Origin: Geminicoccaceae bacterium
GTDB taxonomy: Bacteria; Pseudomonadota; Alphaproteobacteria; Geminicoccales; Geminicoccaceae
Assembly (NCBI GenBank): GCA_020446525.1
Contig: JAGREO010000232.1
Location: forward strand, 1-38,011
Direction: 5' to 3'
Length of the DNA: 38,011 bases
Below, in pieces: positions 16,669-25,237 of this stretch. Below the pieces are notes generated by a model, which saw only the letters and a program-made list of their open reading frames with translations, was not told the DNA's origin and did not search any database. Every line of letters starts with the position of its first letter. Within the stretch, counting starts at the first letter, position 1. The translations under genes were made by a program, and so were the position numbers.

Positions 16669-16698
16669 CGTTGTTCCGACATGCTTCGACGAGGTTCG

Positions 16699-17313
16699 AT
16701 GACCAAGCGCATTCAGGCCAAGAACAAGATCTGCCGCAGGCTCGGCGTCAATCTCTGGGGACGGACGAAGAGCCCGCTGGCGCGGCGCGATTACGCGCCC
16801 GGGCAGCACGGCCAGAAGCGGCGCAAGATGTCGGACTATGCCCTGCAGCTCGCTGCCAAGCAGAAGCTGAAGAAGTATTATGCGAACATGACCGAGAAGC
16901 AGTTCCGGCGTGTCTACGAGGAGGCCTCCAGCCTGCGCGGCGACACGGCCGAGAATTTGATCGGACTGCTCGAGCGGCGGCTGGACATCGCCATCTTCCG
17001 GCTGAACATCGTCCCCAGCATCTTCGCCGCACGCCAGTTCATCAATCACGGCCACCTCACCGTGAACGGCCGTCGCGTCAACATTCCGAGCTATCGTCTG
17101 TCCGAGGGCGACGAGATCCAGGTTCGCGAGCGCAGCCGTGAAATGCCGATGGTGCTGGAATCGATGCAGCAGCCCGAGCGGGACATCCCAGAATATTACA
17201 GCTTCGAGCCCAAGGCGATGAAGGCTACCTTCGCCCGCGTGCCGAAATTCGCCGACGTACCCTACCCGGTGCAGATGGAGCCCAACCTCGTCATCGAATA
17301 TTATTCTCGCTGA
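16699..17313 (+). CDS. rpsD: 30S ribosomal protein S4
   Basis: This 204-residue protein is ribosomal protein S4, a primary 16S rRNA-binding protein that starts assembly of the small subunit body. The N-terminal domain is typical of alphaproteobacteria ([20 protein letters not shown], then [13 protein letters not shown]). The S4 RNA-binding domain covers about residues 94-155 ([20 protein letters not shown], then [19 protein letters not shown]). The ATG at 16699 gives the standard MTKR start; an in-frame ATG at 16681 would add six atypical residues. It has its own strong promoter and leader hairpin. Confidence 0.97.
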   Translation: MTKRIQAKNKICRRLGVNLWGRTKSPLARRDYAPGQHGQKRRKMSDYALQLAAKQKLKKYYANMTEKQFRRVYEEASSLRGDTAENLIGLLERRLDIAIFRLNIVPSIFAARQFINHGHLTVNGRRVNIPSYRLSEGDEIQVRERSREMPMVLESMQQPERDIPEYYSFEPKAMKATFARVPKFADVPYPVQMEPNLVIEYYSR

Positions 17314-17332
17314 TTCCGCACCGGCCCGTCGC

Positions 17333-18085
17333 TTGGCCCGGAGGGCGTGCCGCGAGCTTTTGATCGGTGCCCTCCTTTTCGCAGCGACGGCGTCGCCCTC
17401 GGTGGCGGCCGATTACGAGATGTCGGTGGCGGGGGTGCGGGTCGGTACGATCGAGCTCGATCTGCGCCCGGCGGACGACGGTGCGCCGGGTCGTCTCGCG
17501 GTGGCGCTGGTGTTGCGCAGCGACGGGGTCGCGCGTTGGCTGGCGGGTGACAACCGCACGATCATGAACGCGATCGTCGCCGACGGGGCGCCGGACGAGG
17601 TGCGGCCGGTCCGCTTTTCGGTGCGCTACCGCAAGCCGGATCGCAGCCGCAGCATCGATCTGACCTATGACGAGGCCGGCGATCTCGAGAGCGTCGACGT
17701 CCGCCACAAGGGCGAGCCGCGGTCGAGCCGTGTGCCGGACGTGCTGCAACGGGACACGGTTGATCCGCTGACCGCGCTCGTCAGGGTTCAGGCGTGGTTG
17801 CGCGAGCCGCGTGCACCGGGCGACAGCTTGCGTGTGCCCGTGTTTGAAGGGCGCAAGCGCGCCGACCTCGATCTTCGCTATCTCGAGCGGCGCGGCGACG
17901 AGCACCGTCTGCAGGCGAGCATCGTCGGCCTGTCGGGCTTCGACGAGGGCGACAGTCTGGTGACGGCGCAAGGCGCGCCGCGCCGCTGGCTCGACGTCCG
18001 CACCGCGGTCGGCCGCTACGCTCTGCCGATCGTCATCGCCGAAGGCGGCGGCCGGTTGCGAACGGAGATCCGGCGCACCCGGTGA
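17333..18085 (+). CDS. DUF3108 domain-containing exported protein
   Basis: This 250-residue protein has a signal peptide (about residues 1-26: MARRAC, then LLIGALLFAATA, cleavage near SVA-AD) and a DUF3108 beta-rich domain starting with YEMSVAGVRVGTIELDLR. Members of DUF3108 are exported proteins of unknown function, common in proteobacteria. The start is a TTG at 17333 because no ATG or GTG allows a complete signal peptide; no strong ribosome binding site is visible. It follows rpsD by 19 bases and may share its transcript. Its end converges with the tyrosine kinase gene 28 bases away. Confidence 0.72.
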   Translation: MARRACRELLIGALLFAATASPSVAADYEMSVAGVRVGTIELDLRPADDGAPGRLAVALVLRSDGVARWLAGDNRTIMNAIVADGAPDEVRPVRFSVRYRKPDRSRSIDLTYDEAGDLESVDVRHKGEPRSSRVPDVLQRDTVDPLTALVRVQAWLREPRAPGDSLRVPVFEGRKRADLDLRYLERRGDEHRLQASIVGLSGFDEGDSLVTAQGAPRRWLDVRTAVGRYALPIVIAEGGGRLRTEIRRTR

Positions 18086-18113
18086 GCCGCGCCGTGCCGG
18101 CTGGATCGCGCGC

Positions 18114-20336
18114 TCAACCTTCGTCCGCTTCGTAGCCGCCATAGACATAGGCCGCCGGAACGTCGCCGCCGACCCGCGAGAGGACGAAGCCCAACAGCGT
18201 GCACTGCGTCGCTTCGAGGCGGCGTATCGTCTCGCGGATCACCTTGCGGCTGACCTCGCGCCACGACACGACGAGGATGACGGCGTCGGCGAGCGCGCTC
18301 AGCACCAGTGGGTCGATCACCTTCATCACGGGCGGCGTGTCGATCAGGATGAGGTCGTAGTGCTGGCGTGCGGCATCGAGGAGTTGCACCAGCCGCTTCT
18401 GCTCGAGAAAGCTCTTGGTGCAATTGTCGGTCTGGCGCGAAAGCAGGAAATGCACGCGACTGCGCGGATCGCGGGTCACCACGTCCTCGATCTCGACCAG
18501 CCCGTCGATATAGTCGTTCAGTCGCAAGGAGGGCCGCACGCCGATCGAGGTGGCGAGCTTGGGACGGCGGAAGTCGCAATCGATGGCGAGACAGCGCAGG
18601 CCCTCGCGGCTGGCGGTTCGCGCCAGCGCCACGACGAGGCTCGATTTGCCGTCCTTGGGCATCGGTGAGGTGACCATCACCACCTTGGGCCGCTTGCCGT
18701 CGATCCGGCTCATCTGGATGCGGAAGAGGACCCCGCGCAGCGTCTCGCTCAGCACGCTGCCCGGCTGGTGCACGACCCGTTCACCGAGCTTGGCGTCGCC
18801 GCCGAAGAGGGTGCGCACGCGCGGAATGCCGCCCAGCGGCATCAGGCCGGTCACGTCGGCCGCCTGCTCGGGGGTGCCGACGCCGTCGTGCAGCCATTCG
18901 CGCATGGCGATCCAGCCCACGCCGCCGAGCAGCCCGATCATCGCACCGACGGCGGCCATCATCGCGGTGCCGGGGCTCGACGGCTTGTGCGGCGGCGCCG
19001 CTCGGGAGACGATCCGCGCGTCGGCGGCGAACAGGTCGAGATTGGCGATCGTCTGCTCGTAGCGCTCGCGATAGAGCTCGAGGAGTGCCTGCTGGCTGGC
19101 CGCCTGGTCGCGCATCTGGTCGAGCTCGCTGCGGCCGAGCGCCGTCGTCGCGGCGGCCTGTTCGGCGGTGCCGAGACGCTGGTCGAGCACCCGCTCCCGA
19201 TCGTTGAGCAGCGCCGCCTGGCGGGCGACGCCGGCACGGATCGAGTCGAGTTCCTGATCGATCGCCGCCACCGTGTCGGTCAGTTCGTCCTGCAGCGAGA
19301 GCATCCGCGGATGACGCGGCCCGAGATCGGCGCGACTCTCGGCCAGTTGGCGCTGCAGTTCCGCCTCGACGTCCCAGAGGCCGCGCAGCCGCGGGGTCGC
19401 CAGATCGGCCGAAAGCAGGCTGGTGCGTCCCTCGCGCCGGGCGGTGTCGATCTGCTCGAGATCGCGCAGCACGGCCTGGCGGCGGCTTTCGACCTCACGG
19501 CGCTCGGCGGCGATCGCCGCCAGTTCCTCCGCCCGGAAGCTGCGGTCGCCTGCCTGCAGCAGGCCGGTTTCCGCTTCGCGTGCGCGGATCTCCGCCAAGG
19601 TTTCGTCATAGTTCGCCTGAAGCTCGGCGACGCGCTGGCGGAGCTGCACGCTGGCCTGCTCGTTGGCCGCGCGTTTGGCGCCGATCTCCTGGCCGATATA
19701 CAGCTCCATAAGCTTGTTGACGAGGGCGGCCGCCGAGGTCGGCTCGCGACCCTCATAGACCAGATTGATGGCGTAGCTGCGCTCTTCGCTGAAGGCCTGG
19801 AGCCTCTTTTGCACGTCTTCGACGATGTCGGGCAGCACGGCTTCGTCGACCACCGGCTCGCTGCTCAGGCGAAGGGCGACGTCGCGGACCATCTTCGGCA
19901 GCCACGCGGTCTCGCCGATGGTGCGCAGCAGGGAGCGTCCGAGCGTGGCGTTGAAGTGCTCGTCGAACTGCAGACCCAGATCGAGGATCGCCTTTTCCAC
20001 CAGCTCGCGCGAGGTCAGGATGCGCGCCTCGCTGCGCCCGCCCCAGGGCTCGACGGTGCGGGCCGAACGGATGGTCGACAGGCCCTGGATGTCGAGTTCC
20101 TGGGTATCGATGACCAGCAGGCCCTCGGCCCTCCAGGTCGGCGGCACGAGCACCGCTGCGGTGACGCCGAGCAACAGCCCGCTGAGCGTCAGGAACAGCA
20201 GGAACAGCGGCCGGTGGATCAGCGCGGTCCAGAGGTCCCGGACGCTCAGCCCCTGTGCCGCCGGCGCATAGACCGGCACCGCATCGAGGACGGGCGGTGG
20301 AGAACCCCGCGCGGAACGCCGGCCGGCGCCTTGCAT
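18114..20336 (-). CDS. Wzz/GumC-type polysaccharide co-polymerase fused to a BY-type tyrosine kinase
   Basis: This protein of about 740 residues spans the inner membrane and would control chain length and export of the polysaccharide made by the downstream locus. Order: cytoplasmic N-terminus, first membrane helix (about 43-64), Wzz domain and long periplasmic coiled coil, PHKPSSPG segment and second helix (about 455-477), then the kinase domain. The kinase has Walker A SPMPKDGKSS (about 557-566), Walker A' AIDCDFRRP (about 584-592) and Walker B LILIDTPP (about 662-669). A short C-terminal tail has tyrosines at about 730, 732 and 735 for autophosphorylation. The ATG at 20336 is preferred; a TTG at 20384 is possible. 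It is divergent from the acyltransferase gene. Confidence 0.9.
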   Translation of the reverse strand: MQGAGRRSARGSPPPVLDAVPVYAPAAQGLSVRDLWTALIHRPLFLLFLTLSGLLLGVTAAVLVPPTWRAEGLLVIDTQELDIQGLSTIRSARTVEPWGGRSEARILTSRELVEKAILDLGLQFDEHFNATLGRSLLRTIGETAWLPKMVRDVALRLSSEPVVDEAVLPDIVEDVQKRLQAFSEERSYAINLVYEGREPTSAAALVNKLMELYIGQEIGAKRAANEQASVQLRQRVAELQANYDETLAEIRAREAETGLLQAGDRSFRAEELAAIAAERREVESRRQAVLRDLEQIDTARREGRTSLLSADLATPRLRGLWDVEAELQRQLAESRADLGPRHPRMLSLQDELTDTVAAIDQELDSIRAGVARQAALLNDRERVLDQRLGTAEQAAATTALGRSELDQMRDQAASQQALLELYRERYEQTIANLDLFAADARIVSRAAPPHKPSSPGTAMMAAVGAMIGLLGGVGWIAMREWLHDGVGTPEQAADVTGLMPLGGIPRVRTLFGGDAKLGERVVHQPGSVLSETLRGVLFRIQMSRIDGKRPKVVMVTSPMPKDGKSSLVVALARTASREGLRCLAIDCDFRRPKLATSIGVRPSLRLNDYIDGLVEIEDVVTRDPRSRVHFLLSRQTDNCTKSFLEQKRLVQLLDAARQHYDLILIDTPPVMKVIDPLVLSALADAVILVVSWREVSRKVIRETIRRLEATQCTLLGFVLSRVGGDVPAAYVYGGYEADEG

Positions 20337-20742
20337 CGGCGGTCCGTCACGCGCACCGTCGGGCCTTATCTCGGGCAGGAACAAGCGGCTATACCTTCAG
20401 ACTTAAGGGCGGAGAGGCCCGCAACGGAGTGGCCACGGGCAAAGCCGCATCGTATCGAGCGCAGGCGTACGACCGCCCCGCAACCTACGGCAAATCCACG
20501 CCTGCGTCGAGATGTTCCGCCGGCATCCGCCGCCGGCCGTCGGTTCCGCATACGGTGTTACACTTCATTAACCTTATACTAGTAGAAACGTCACCGAATA
20601 CATCCTCCGGTGTAAAGAGGGTGACAAAATCGGCATGGAAAGCGATCTTCCGTGGCGATGATATCGTGAAAGTCGCGGCTCATCCGTCGGCGGCGATGAC
20701 GAGTTGCAAAACGACCCCTGCTCGGGGGTCGCTGGATGCGCC
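20337..20742. other. Divergent 406-base intergenic region of the polysaccharide locus
   Basis: The stretch separates the tyrosine kinase gene (-) and the acyltransferase gene (+). Its centre (about 20545-20640) is clearly A+T-richer than the rest and contains TTACAC and TATACT boxes, too close together for a standard promoter. It also contains repeated CGGTGT motifs at 20553-20558 and around 20610, and a CACCG/CGGTG inverted pair. On the minus strand a TATAGC box lies just before the kinase start. I see no gene in it. Promoters for both directions must lie here, but I cannot fix them. Confidence 0.5.
20712..20731 (+). promoter_or_regulatory. Hairpin over the ribosome binding region of the MBOAT gene
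   Basis: CGACCCC (20712-20718) pairs perfectly with GGGGTCG (20725-20731) around a 6-base loop, ending 11 bases before the ATG at 20743. The only G-rich sequence that could act as a ribosome binding site lies in the 3' arm, so the hairpin could hold translation down until opened. Confidence 0.4.
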
Positions 20743-22344
20743 ATGCTGTTTCATGCGCTCGGATTCATGCTGTTGTTTCTGCCGGTCGTTCTGGCCGGTC
20801 ACGCCTGGATGGCGCGATGGCGAGGCGTATCCGCGTCTTTGGCCTGGCTGATCGGCGCTTCGTTGTTCTTCTATGGCTGGTGGTATCCGCCCCATCTTCT
20901 GCTCCTGCTCTTCTCCGTGAGCGTGAATTTCCTGCTGGGCGAAAGGCTGGCGCGCAAACCATCACAGGTCGTGTTGTGGTTCGGAATAGGCTTCAATCTG
21001 GTCCTCATCGGCCTGTTCAAATATGCCGATTTCGCCGTTCTCACGCTCGACGCTCTCGCCGGCTCGGCGGTCGTGCCGCCATCCCTGTTGCTGCCGCTGG
21101 CGATCTCCTTCTTCACTTTTCAGCAGATCGCTTTTCTGGTCGACGTGCACGCCGGCCGGATCCGTCCCTGCGGCCCGATGCGTTACCTCTTCTTCGTGAG
21201 CTTTTTTCCGCAGCTCGTCGCGGGTCCGATCGTGCATCATCGGCAACTGGTGCCGCAGATCGATCCCGGTCTGGGCACGGTTCGGGCACGGGCGCTGGCA
21301 CTGGGTCTGGCGGTGTTCGTCGTCGGCCTCGTCAAGAAGGTGATGATCGCCGATCCGCTGGGCGCGTTCGCCGATCCGATGTTCGCGCAGGCGCTCGAGG
21401 CGAATGGCGGATCGGGGGCTCCGATCGGCCCCGGTCTGATCGAGGCCTGGGGCGGAACGACGGCTTTCACGTTCCAGCTCTATTTCGATTTCTCGGGCTA
21501 TTCGGACATGGCCGTCGGTCTGGCGATGATGTTCGGCATCCGGCTGCCGTTCAATTTCGACGCGCCCTATCGTGCCTCCGGCATCGTCGACTTCTGGCGC
21601 CGCTGGCACATGACCCTCTCGGCCTTTCTGCGCGATCACCTCTACGTGCCGCTCGGCGGCAGCCGGCAGGCCTGGCCCGGCTGGGCCGCGGCATTAATGA
21701 CCACCATGGTGCTGGGCGGTCTCTGGCACGGCGCCGCCTGGACCTTCGTCGCCTGGGGCGCGCTGCACGGTCTGCTGCTGTTGATCGCCCATGGCTGGCG
21801 CCACCTCGTGCATCGGCGTCGTTCGAGCCTCCGGCCGGTGGCCGGGTCCGGCGAAGCCCGCGCCCGCCGGTGGTCGCGCCCGATTGCCCACGTCGCCGGG
21901 GTGGCGCTCACCTTCGCCTGCGTGCATCTCGCCTGGGTGCTGTTCCGGGCCGAGAGCTTCGCGGCGGCGCTCTCGGTCTATGGCGGCATGCTCGGTCTGA
22001 ACGGGGTGCGCCTGCCCGAATATTATCTCGACATGCTCGGCTCGTGGGGGCCGATACTGCAAGCCCGCGGTGTCTCGTTCGCACCGCTGCGCGATTTCGC
22101 CTTCGGCGGCATGGAGCAGATCGCGATAACCGCTCTCGCGGCTCTGCTGGTGTTCTTCGCCCCGACGACACAGCGGCTGTTCGGCCTCGCCGGCGATCCG
22201 TGCGGCTCCTCGTCCACGACGTCGGCGCCCGGGATCGTTCGGCCGAACTTCTCCTGGGGACTGACCACCGGCGTGGCGCTGGCCGTGGTCATCTCGACCC
22301 TGCTGTCCGATCCGCCGGACGTCTTCATCTATTTTCAGTTCTGA
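20743..22344 (+). CDS. MBOAT family membrane-bound O-acyltransferase (AlgI/PatA-like)
   Basis: This 533-residue multispanning membrane protein of the MBOAT family would move an acyl group, usually acetyl, across the inner membrane for O-acylation of the polysaccharide. Key sites are QLYFDFSGYSDMAVG (245-259), FWRRWHMTLS (284-293, His289) and the catalytic-histidine segment LGGLWHGAAW (324-333, His329). About ten or more hydrophobic segments are spread along it. The ATG at 20743 fits the hydrophobic start; an upstream TTG at 20704 would add 13 unlikely residues. Its partner gene starts one base after its stop, an arrangement like AlgI with AlgJ/AlgX or PatA with PatB. Confidence 0.92.
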   Translation: MLFHALGFMLLFLPVVLAGHAWMARWRGVSASLAWLIGASLFFYGWWYPPHLLLLLFSVSVNFLLGERLARKPSQVVLWFGIGFNLVLIGLFKYADFAVLTLDALAGSAVVPPSLLLPLAISFFTFQQIAFLVDVHAGRIRPCGPMRYLFFVSFFPQLVAGPIVHHRQLVPQIDPGLGTVRARALALGLAVFVVGLVKKVMIADPLGAFADPMFAQALEANGGSGAPIGPGLIEAWGGTTAFTFQLYFDFSGYSDMAVGLAMMFGIRLPFNFDAPYRASGIVDFWRRWHMTLSAFLRDHLYVPLGGSRQAWPGWAAALMTTMVLGGLWHGAAWTFVAWGALHGLLLLIAHGWRHLVHRRRSSLRPVAGSGEARARRWSRPIAHVAGVALTFACVHLAWVLFRAESFAAALSVYGGMLGLNGVRLPEYYLDMLGSWGPILQARGVSFAPLRDFAFGGMEQIAITALAALLVFFAPTTQRLFGLAGDPCGSSSTTSAPGIVRPNFSWGLTTGVALAVVISTLLSDPPDVFIYFQF

Positions 22345-22345
22345 T

Positions 22346-23374
22346 ATGGATAAGCTCCGACGCGGCACGCGTGCGCCATGGCTTCGCTCCGCCGTGGCCT
22401 CCGGGCCGATTCGCTTTCTGCTCGGCGCCGCCACGGGTGTGGCGGTGACGCTGGCGCTGCTCGTGGTCGCGCTCTGGACACTGGATGGCGCAGGCGCGCT
22501 CAAGGCACCGGCCTTCACCAATCGGGCGACGTTCGACGAAAAGCTGCGTTTCGTCCGCGCGCATCCGTCGCCCGCACCGGAATGGCTGTTCGTCGGCTCG
22601 TCGACGACGCTCTGGGGTGTCGACGCGACGACCCTGGCATCGCGACGGCCGCCGATCACCGCGCTCAATGTCGGGATCCGTGATCTCAAGGTCCACCAGC
22701 TCGCCGCCGTCACGAAACTCTATCTCGATCTGTTGCCGTCGATCCGTACCGTCGTGGTGATCTCGACGCCGATGGACTTCGAGCAGTGCGGCGATGCGAC
22801 TGCGATCTTCTTCGACCCGCAAGAGGCAGCCTCTTATCTGCGGCGGGACCATCACGAGCTCTATTACCAATTGCGCAATCTCGACATCCTCGGCATCGTT
22901 CGGCGCGCGCCGCGTATCGCCGCCGACCGGCGCGAGCCGGCGATCGGTGTCGATGCACTGGCGTTCGATCGAAGTGGCAGCATCCTGCTCGATCTGCCGC
23001 CTTCGGCCGTGCCGGCGACCGTCATGCGCGGCAGCATGCCGGATTTCGCCGATCGCTGTTATGAAGCGCTCGGTGCTTTCGCGCGCGGATTGCGACGACG
23101 CGAGGGGCGCCGGCTGGTCTTCGTTCTGGCGCCGATGCGCCCGGCATATCTCGCGGCACTGGATGCCGACGGTGCGCTGCTCGACGCCCATCGACGGCGG
23201 CTGGCGGGGCTCGCCGCCGAGGAGCGTTTCACGTTCATCGATGCCCATCGGGGCCTGGACCTGGACGAAGCGGCCTTCTTCGACGCCTATCATCTGCGCG
23301 CCTCGATCGTGCCGCAGGTTACGCGCTACATTGTCGAGGCGATGAATAAACAGTCGTTATCAATCGTAAAGTGA
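22346..23374 (+). CDS. Membrane-anchored SGNH-like acyltransferase partner of the MBOAT protein
   Basis: This 342-residue protein has one N-terminal membrane helix (about residues 23-45) and then a periplasmic domain. A likely nucleophile elbow is WLFVGSSTTLWGVD (80-93, serine 85 or 86), and a D-x-x-H motif is present late (FFDAYHL, Asp313 and His316), the arrangement of SGNH hydrolases and of AlgJ/AlgX-type acetyltransferases. Placed one base after the MBOAT gene, it probably accepts the acyl group in the periplasm and passes it to the sugar. I do not recognise a named family beyond SGNH-like. The stop is followed by the AT-rich start of a 588-base gap. Confidence 0.72.
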   Translation: MDKLRRGTRAPWLRSAVASGPIRFLLGAATGVAVTLALLVVALWTLDGAGALKAPAFTNRATFDEKLRFVRAHPSPAPEWLFVGSSTTLWGVDATTLASRRPPITALNVGIRDLKVHQLAAVTKLYLDLLPSIRTVVVISTPMDFEQCGDATAIFFDPQEAASYLRRDHHELYYQLRNLDILGIVRRAPRIAADRREPAIGVDALAFDRSGSILLDLPPSAVPATVMRGSMPDFADRCYEALGAFARGLRRREGRRLVFVLAPMRPAYLAALDADGALLDAHRRRLAGLAAEERFTFIDAHRGLDLDEAAFFDAYHLRASIVPQVTRYIVEAMNKQSLSIVK

Positions 23375-23477
23375 GATCGTTTTGCAATGAAGCGTTTCAA
23401 CCGCCAACGGGGGCGGATCGGCAGCCACATTTTTACCAGCAGTTCATTTTTTGCCTACCCAAGTACATTGAAATGAG

Positions 23478-23966
23478 ATGAAACCGCCTGCAATGACGCG
23501 TAGTTTCCATTCACCGCCCGCTGCGGAAGCGGGTGTGTGCTCGAGTTCCGGTCGGCCATCTCGACGCTGCCTCATCGTCGGTCGTTCGCCGTTGCGGCGG
23601 CAGATCGAAGATCTCGGGCGGCACAGCGGATGCGCGGTCGGCGAGTGCGGGTCTCGAACCCGGCGCTCGGCATGGGGAGTAAGCGCGGGTGTCGGTGGAT
23701 CGTACGCCTCGTTTCGCCGGAGCGGTCACGCGTGGTCGCGGGTCCGGCTCTCGCCGCACGGCCAAGCCCGGCGGCGGGCGAATGACCGGTGGGTACGAGG
23801 GGCGTACCGACGGGTGTGGTTCCCGGCATGCGTGGAGGGTGGACCCGCGCTGCGGCTGTTCGAGGTGGCGATGCACGATGCGGGACCCGTTCGCACGCCG
23901 GACCGGCCGGCGAGGCGTGACGTGGTGCGTGCCCTGCGCGGCTCCGGTCCCCGGTCGCTTCGATGA
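23478..23966 (+). CDS. Possible small basic protein in the 588-base gap before the polymerase gene
   Basis: An ATG at 23478 opens a 162-residue frame ending in TGA at 23966. Its last bases overlap the ATG of the polymerase gene as ATGA, the coupling used elsewhere in this locus. The second half has the G/C-rich third positions of real genes here; the first half less so. The product is very Arg-rich with several Cys, has no membrane segment, and begins with a short RRCLIVGRSPLRRQIEDLG segment that loosely recalls the start of a Rossmann fold. The ribosome binding site is poor. Bases 23375-23477 before it are AT-rich with no recognisable gene. It may be a decayed gene. Confidence 0.35.
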   Translation: MKPPAMTRSFHSPPAAEAGVCSSSGRPSRRCLIVGRSPLRRQIEDLGRHSGCAVGECGSRTRRSAWGVSAGVGGSYASFRRSGHAWSRVRLSPHGQARRRANDRWVRGAYRRVWFPACVEGGPALRLFEVAMHDAGPVRTPDRPARRDVVRALRGSGPRSLR

Positions 23967-25237
23967 CGGCGGTGCTCTCGCACGAAAGCTCCGCGCGCGC
24001 GACCGTCGCCGCTTCGGACACCGATCGGACACGCCGGCTGCTGGTGACGGTCCTTTTGGTCCTCATCGGTGTCACGGTGATGCAACGGCTGGCGGTGCCG
24101 GGCTCGGGCGGTCTCCTCGGGGTCGGTTTCGTGCTCTGTTTCGCGGTGTCGGTTCTGGCGCTGCTGAACGGCCAGATGGCCATCGATCCGGTGCGCCTCG
24201 TGCTCTATCTCCTGGCGCTGGCGACGCTGCTTGCGACGCTGTTCTTTCAGCGACAGCCCTTCTCGCAGGTGTCGTTCGTCATGCTGGCGGCGATGTATCT
24301 GCCGGCGGTCCTGGCCTTCCACTTCACGGCCTATCGCTATCGGCTCTTGCTCGAGGTCTTCCAGCGGGTGGCGGCGTTCTCGGCCATCGCCGGGCTGGTG
24401 CAGTTCGCCCTGCAGATTCCCTTCGGGCCGGCGATCATGTGGCCCTTGGATCTGGTGCTGCCGGAGCCGTTCTTCCTGCAGGGGTTCAATCTGCGCATTC
24501 CGGTGGGCGAGACCGGCCTCTTCAAGAGCACGGGTCTGTTCTTCCTCGAGCCGTCGATCTTTTCCCAGATTCTGGCCCTGGCGATCGTCGTCGAGCTGAT
24601 CGACCGGAGGCGGCCGCTCATGCTGGCGCTGTTCGGCGTCGCCTATCTCTCCACCTTCTCCGGCTCGGGTGCGTTGATGCTGGCGGCGCTGGGCCTGCCC
24701 TTGCTGATCCGCGCCAGGAGGCAGTGGCTGCTCGCTCCGGCCGTGCTCTGCCTGCTCGCCGCCCCGCTGCTGCAGGACGTGCCGCCCTTCTCGTTCTTCT
24801 TCGGCCGTCTCGAAGAGCTCGATCGGCCGATGGCCAGCGGCTCGATGCGGTTCATCGCCCCCTACTGGCTGGTGGCCGACGTGCTCTGGTCGGACCCGCG
24901 GACGCTGCTCTTCGGCTTCGGTCCCGGCAGTGTCGACGAGATCATCGCGCAGCGCGACTATGCGGTGCAGGACTCGTCGTGGCTCAAGCTGCTGATCGAA
25001 TATGGCCTGGTCGGCACCGTGGGCTTCTTCACCTTTTATCTCTGGGTGCTGTTTCGGCACGCCCCGGATCGGCTGTTGGCGTTCGCCTGCCTCTTCCAGT
25101 TTCTTTTCCTCGGCGGTTACCTCAATGCCTATTATGTGCAGTTCCTGCACATGGCGCTCGTCATCTGGCCCCGGCTGGAGACCGCTGCAACGTTCGGAGA
25201 TACGCGTCGTGCGCATGAGTACCGAGACCCTGAGTGA
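23963..25237 (+). CDS. O-antigen ligase/polymerase family membrane protein (Wzy-like)
   Basis: This 424-residue protein consists largely of hydrophobic segments (about ten to twelve) beginning near residue 25, with a larger periplasmic loop around residues 165-190 (LPEPFFLQGFNLRIPVGETG) and another near 280-330. The layout is that of Wzy polymerases, which join repeat units in the periplasm. The sequence of such proteins is too variable for a firm assignment. Context (flippase, initiating transferase, Wzz kinase) supports a polymerase rather than a ligase. Its end overlaps the initiating transferase gene by about 29 bases. Confidence 0.75.
   Translation: MTAVLSHESSARATVAASDTDRTRRLLVTVLLVLIGVTVMQRLAVPGSGGLLGVGFVLCFAVSVLALLNGQMAIDPVRLVLYLLALATLLATLFFQRQPFSQVSFVMLAAMYLPAVLAFHFTAYRYRLLLEVFQRVAAFSAIAGLVQFALQIPFGPAIMWPLDLVLPEPFFLQGFNLRIPVGETGLFKSTGLFFLEPSIFSQILALAIVVELIDRRRPLMLALFGVAYLSTFSGSGALMLAALGLPLLIRARRQWLLAPAVLCLLAAPLLQDVPPFSFFFGRLEELDRPMASGSMRFIAPYWLVADVLWSDPRTLLFGFGPGSVDEIIAQRDYAVQDSSWLKLLIEYGLVGTVGFFTFYLWVLFRHAPDRLLAFACLFQFLFLGGYLNAYYVQFLHMALVIWPRLETAATFGDTRRAHEYRDPE

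Noticed and set aside
23389..23440. Possible intrinsic terminator after the SGNH-like gene (CCGCC...GGCGG hairpin near 23400).
   Set aside because: The T-run lies about 14 bases beyond the short stem and is not directly attached, so it does not fit an intrinsic terminator.
23648..23662. A tRNA T-arm-like sequence (GGTTCGAGACC on the minus strand) in the polysaccharide gap, possible tRNA gene or integration site.
   Set aside because: The matching acceptor, D and anticodon arms cannot be found at the right distances, so it is probably chance or at most a fragment.
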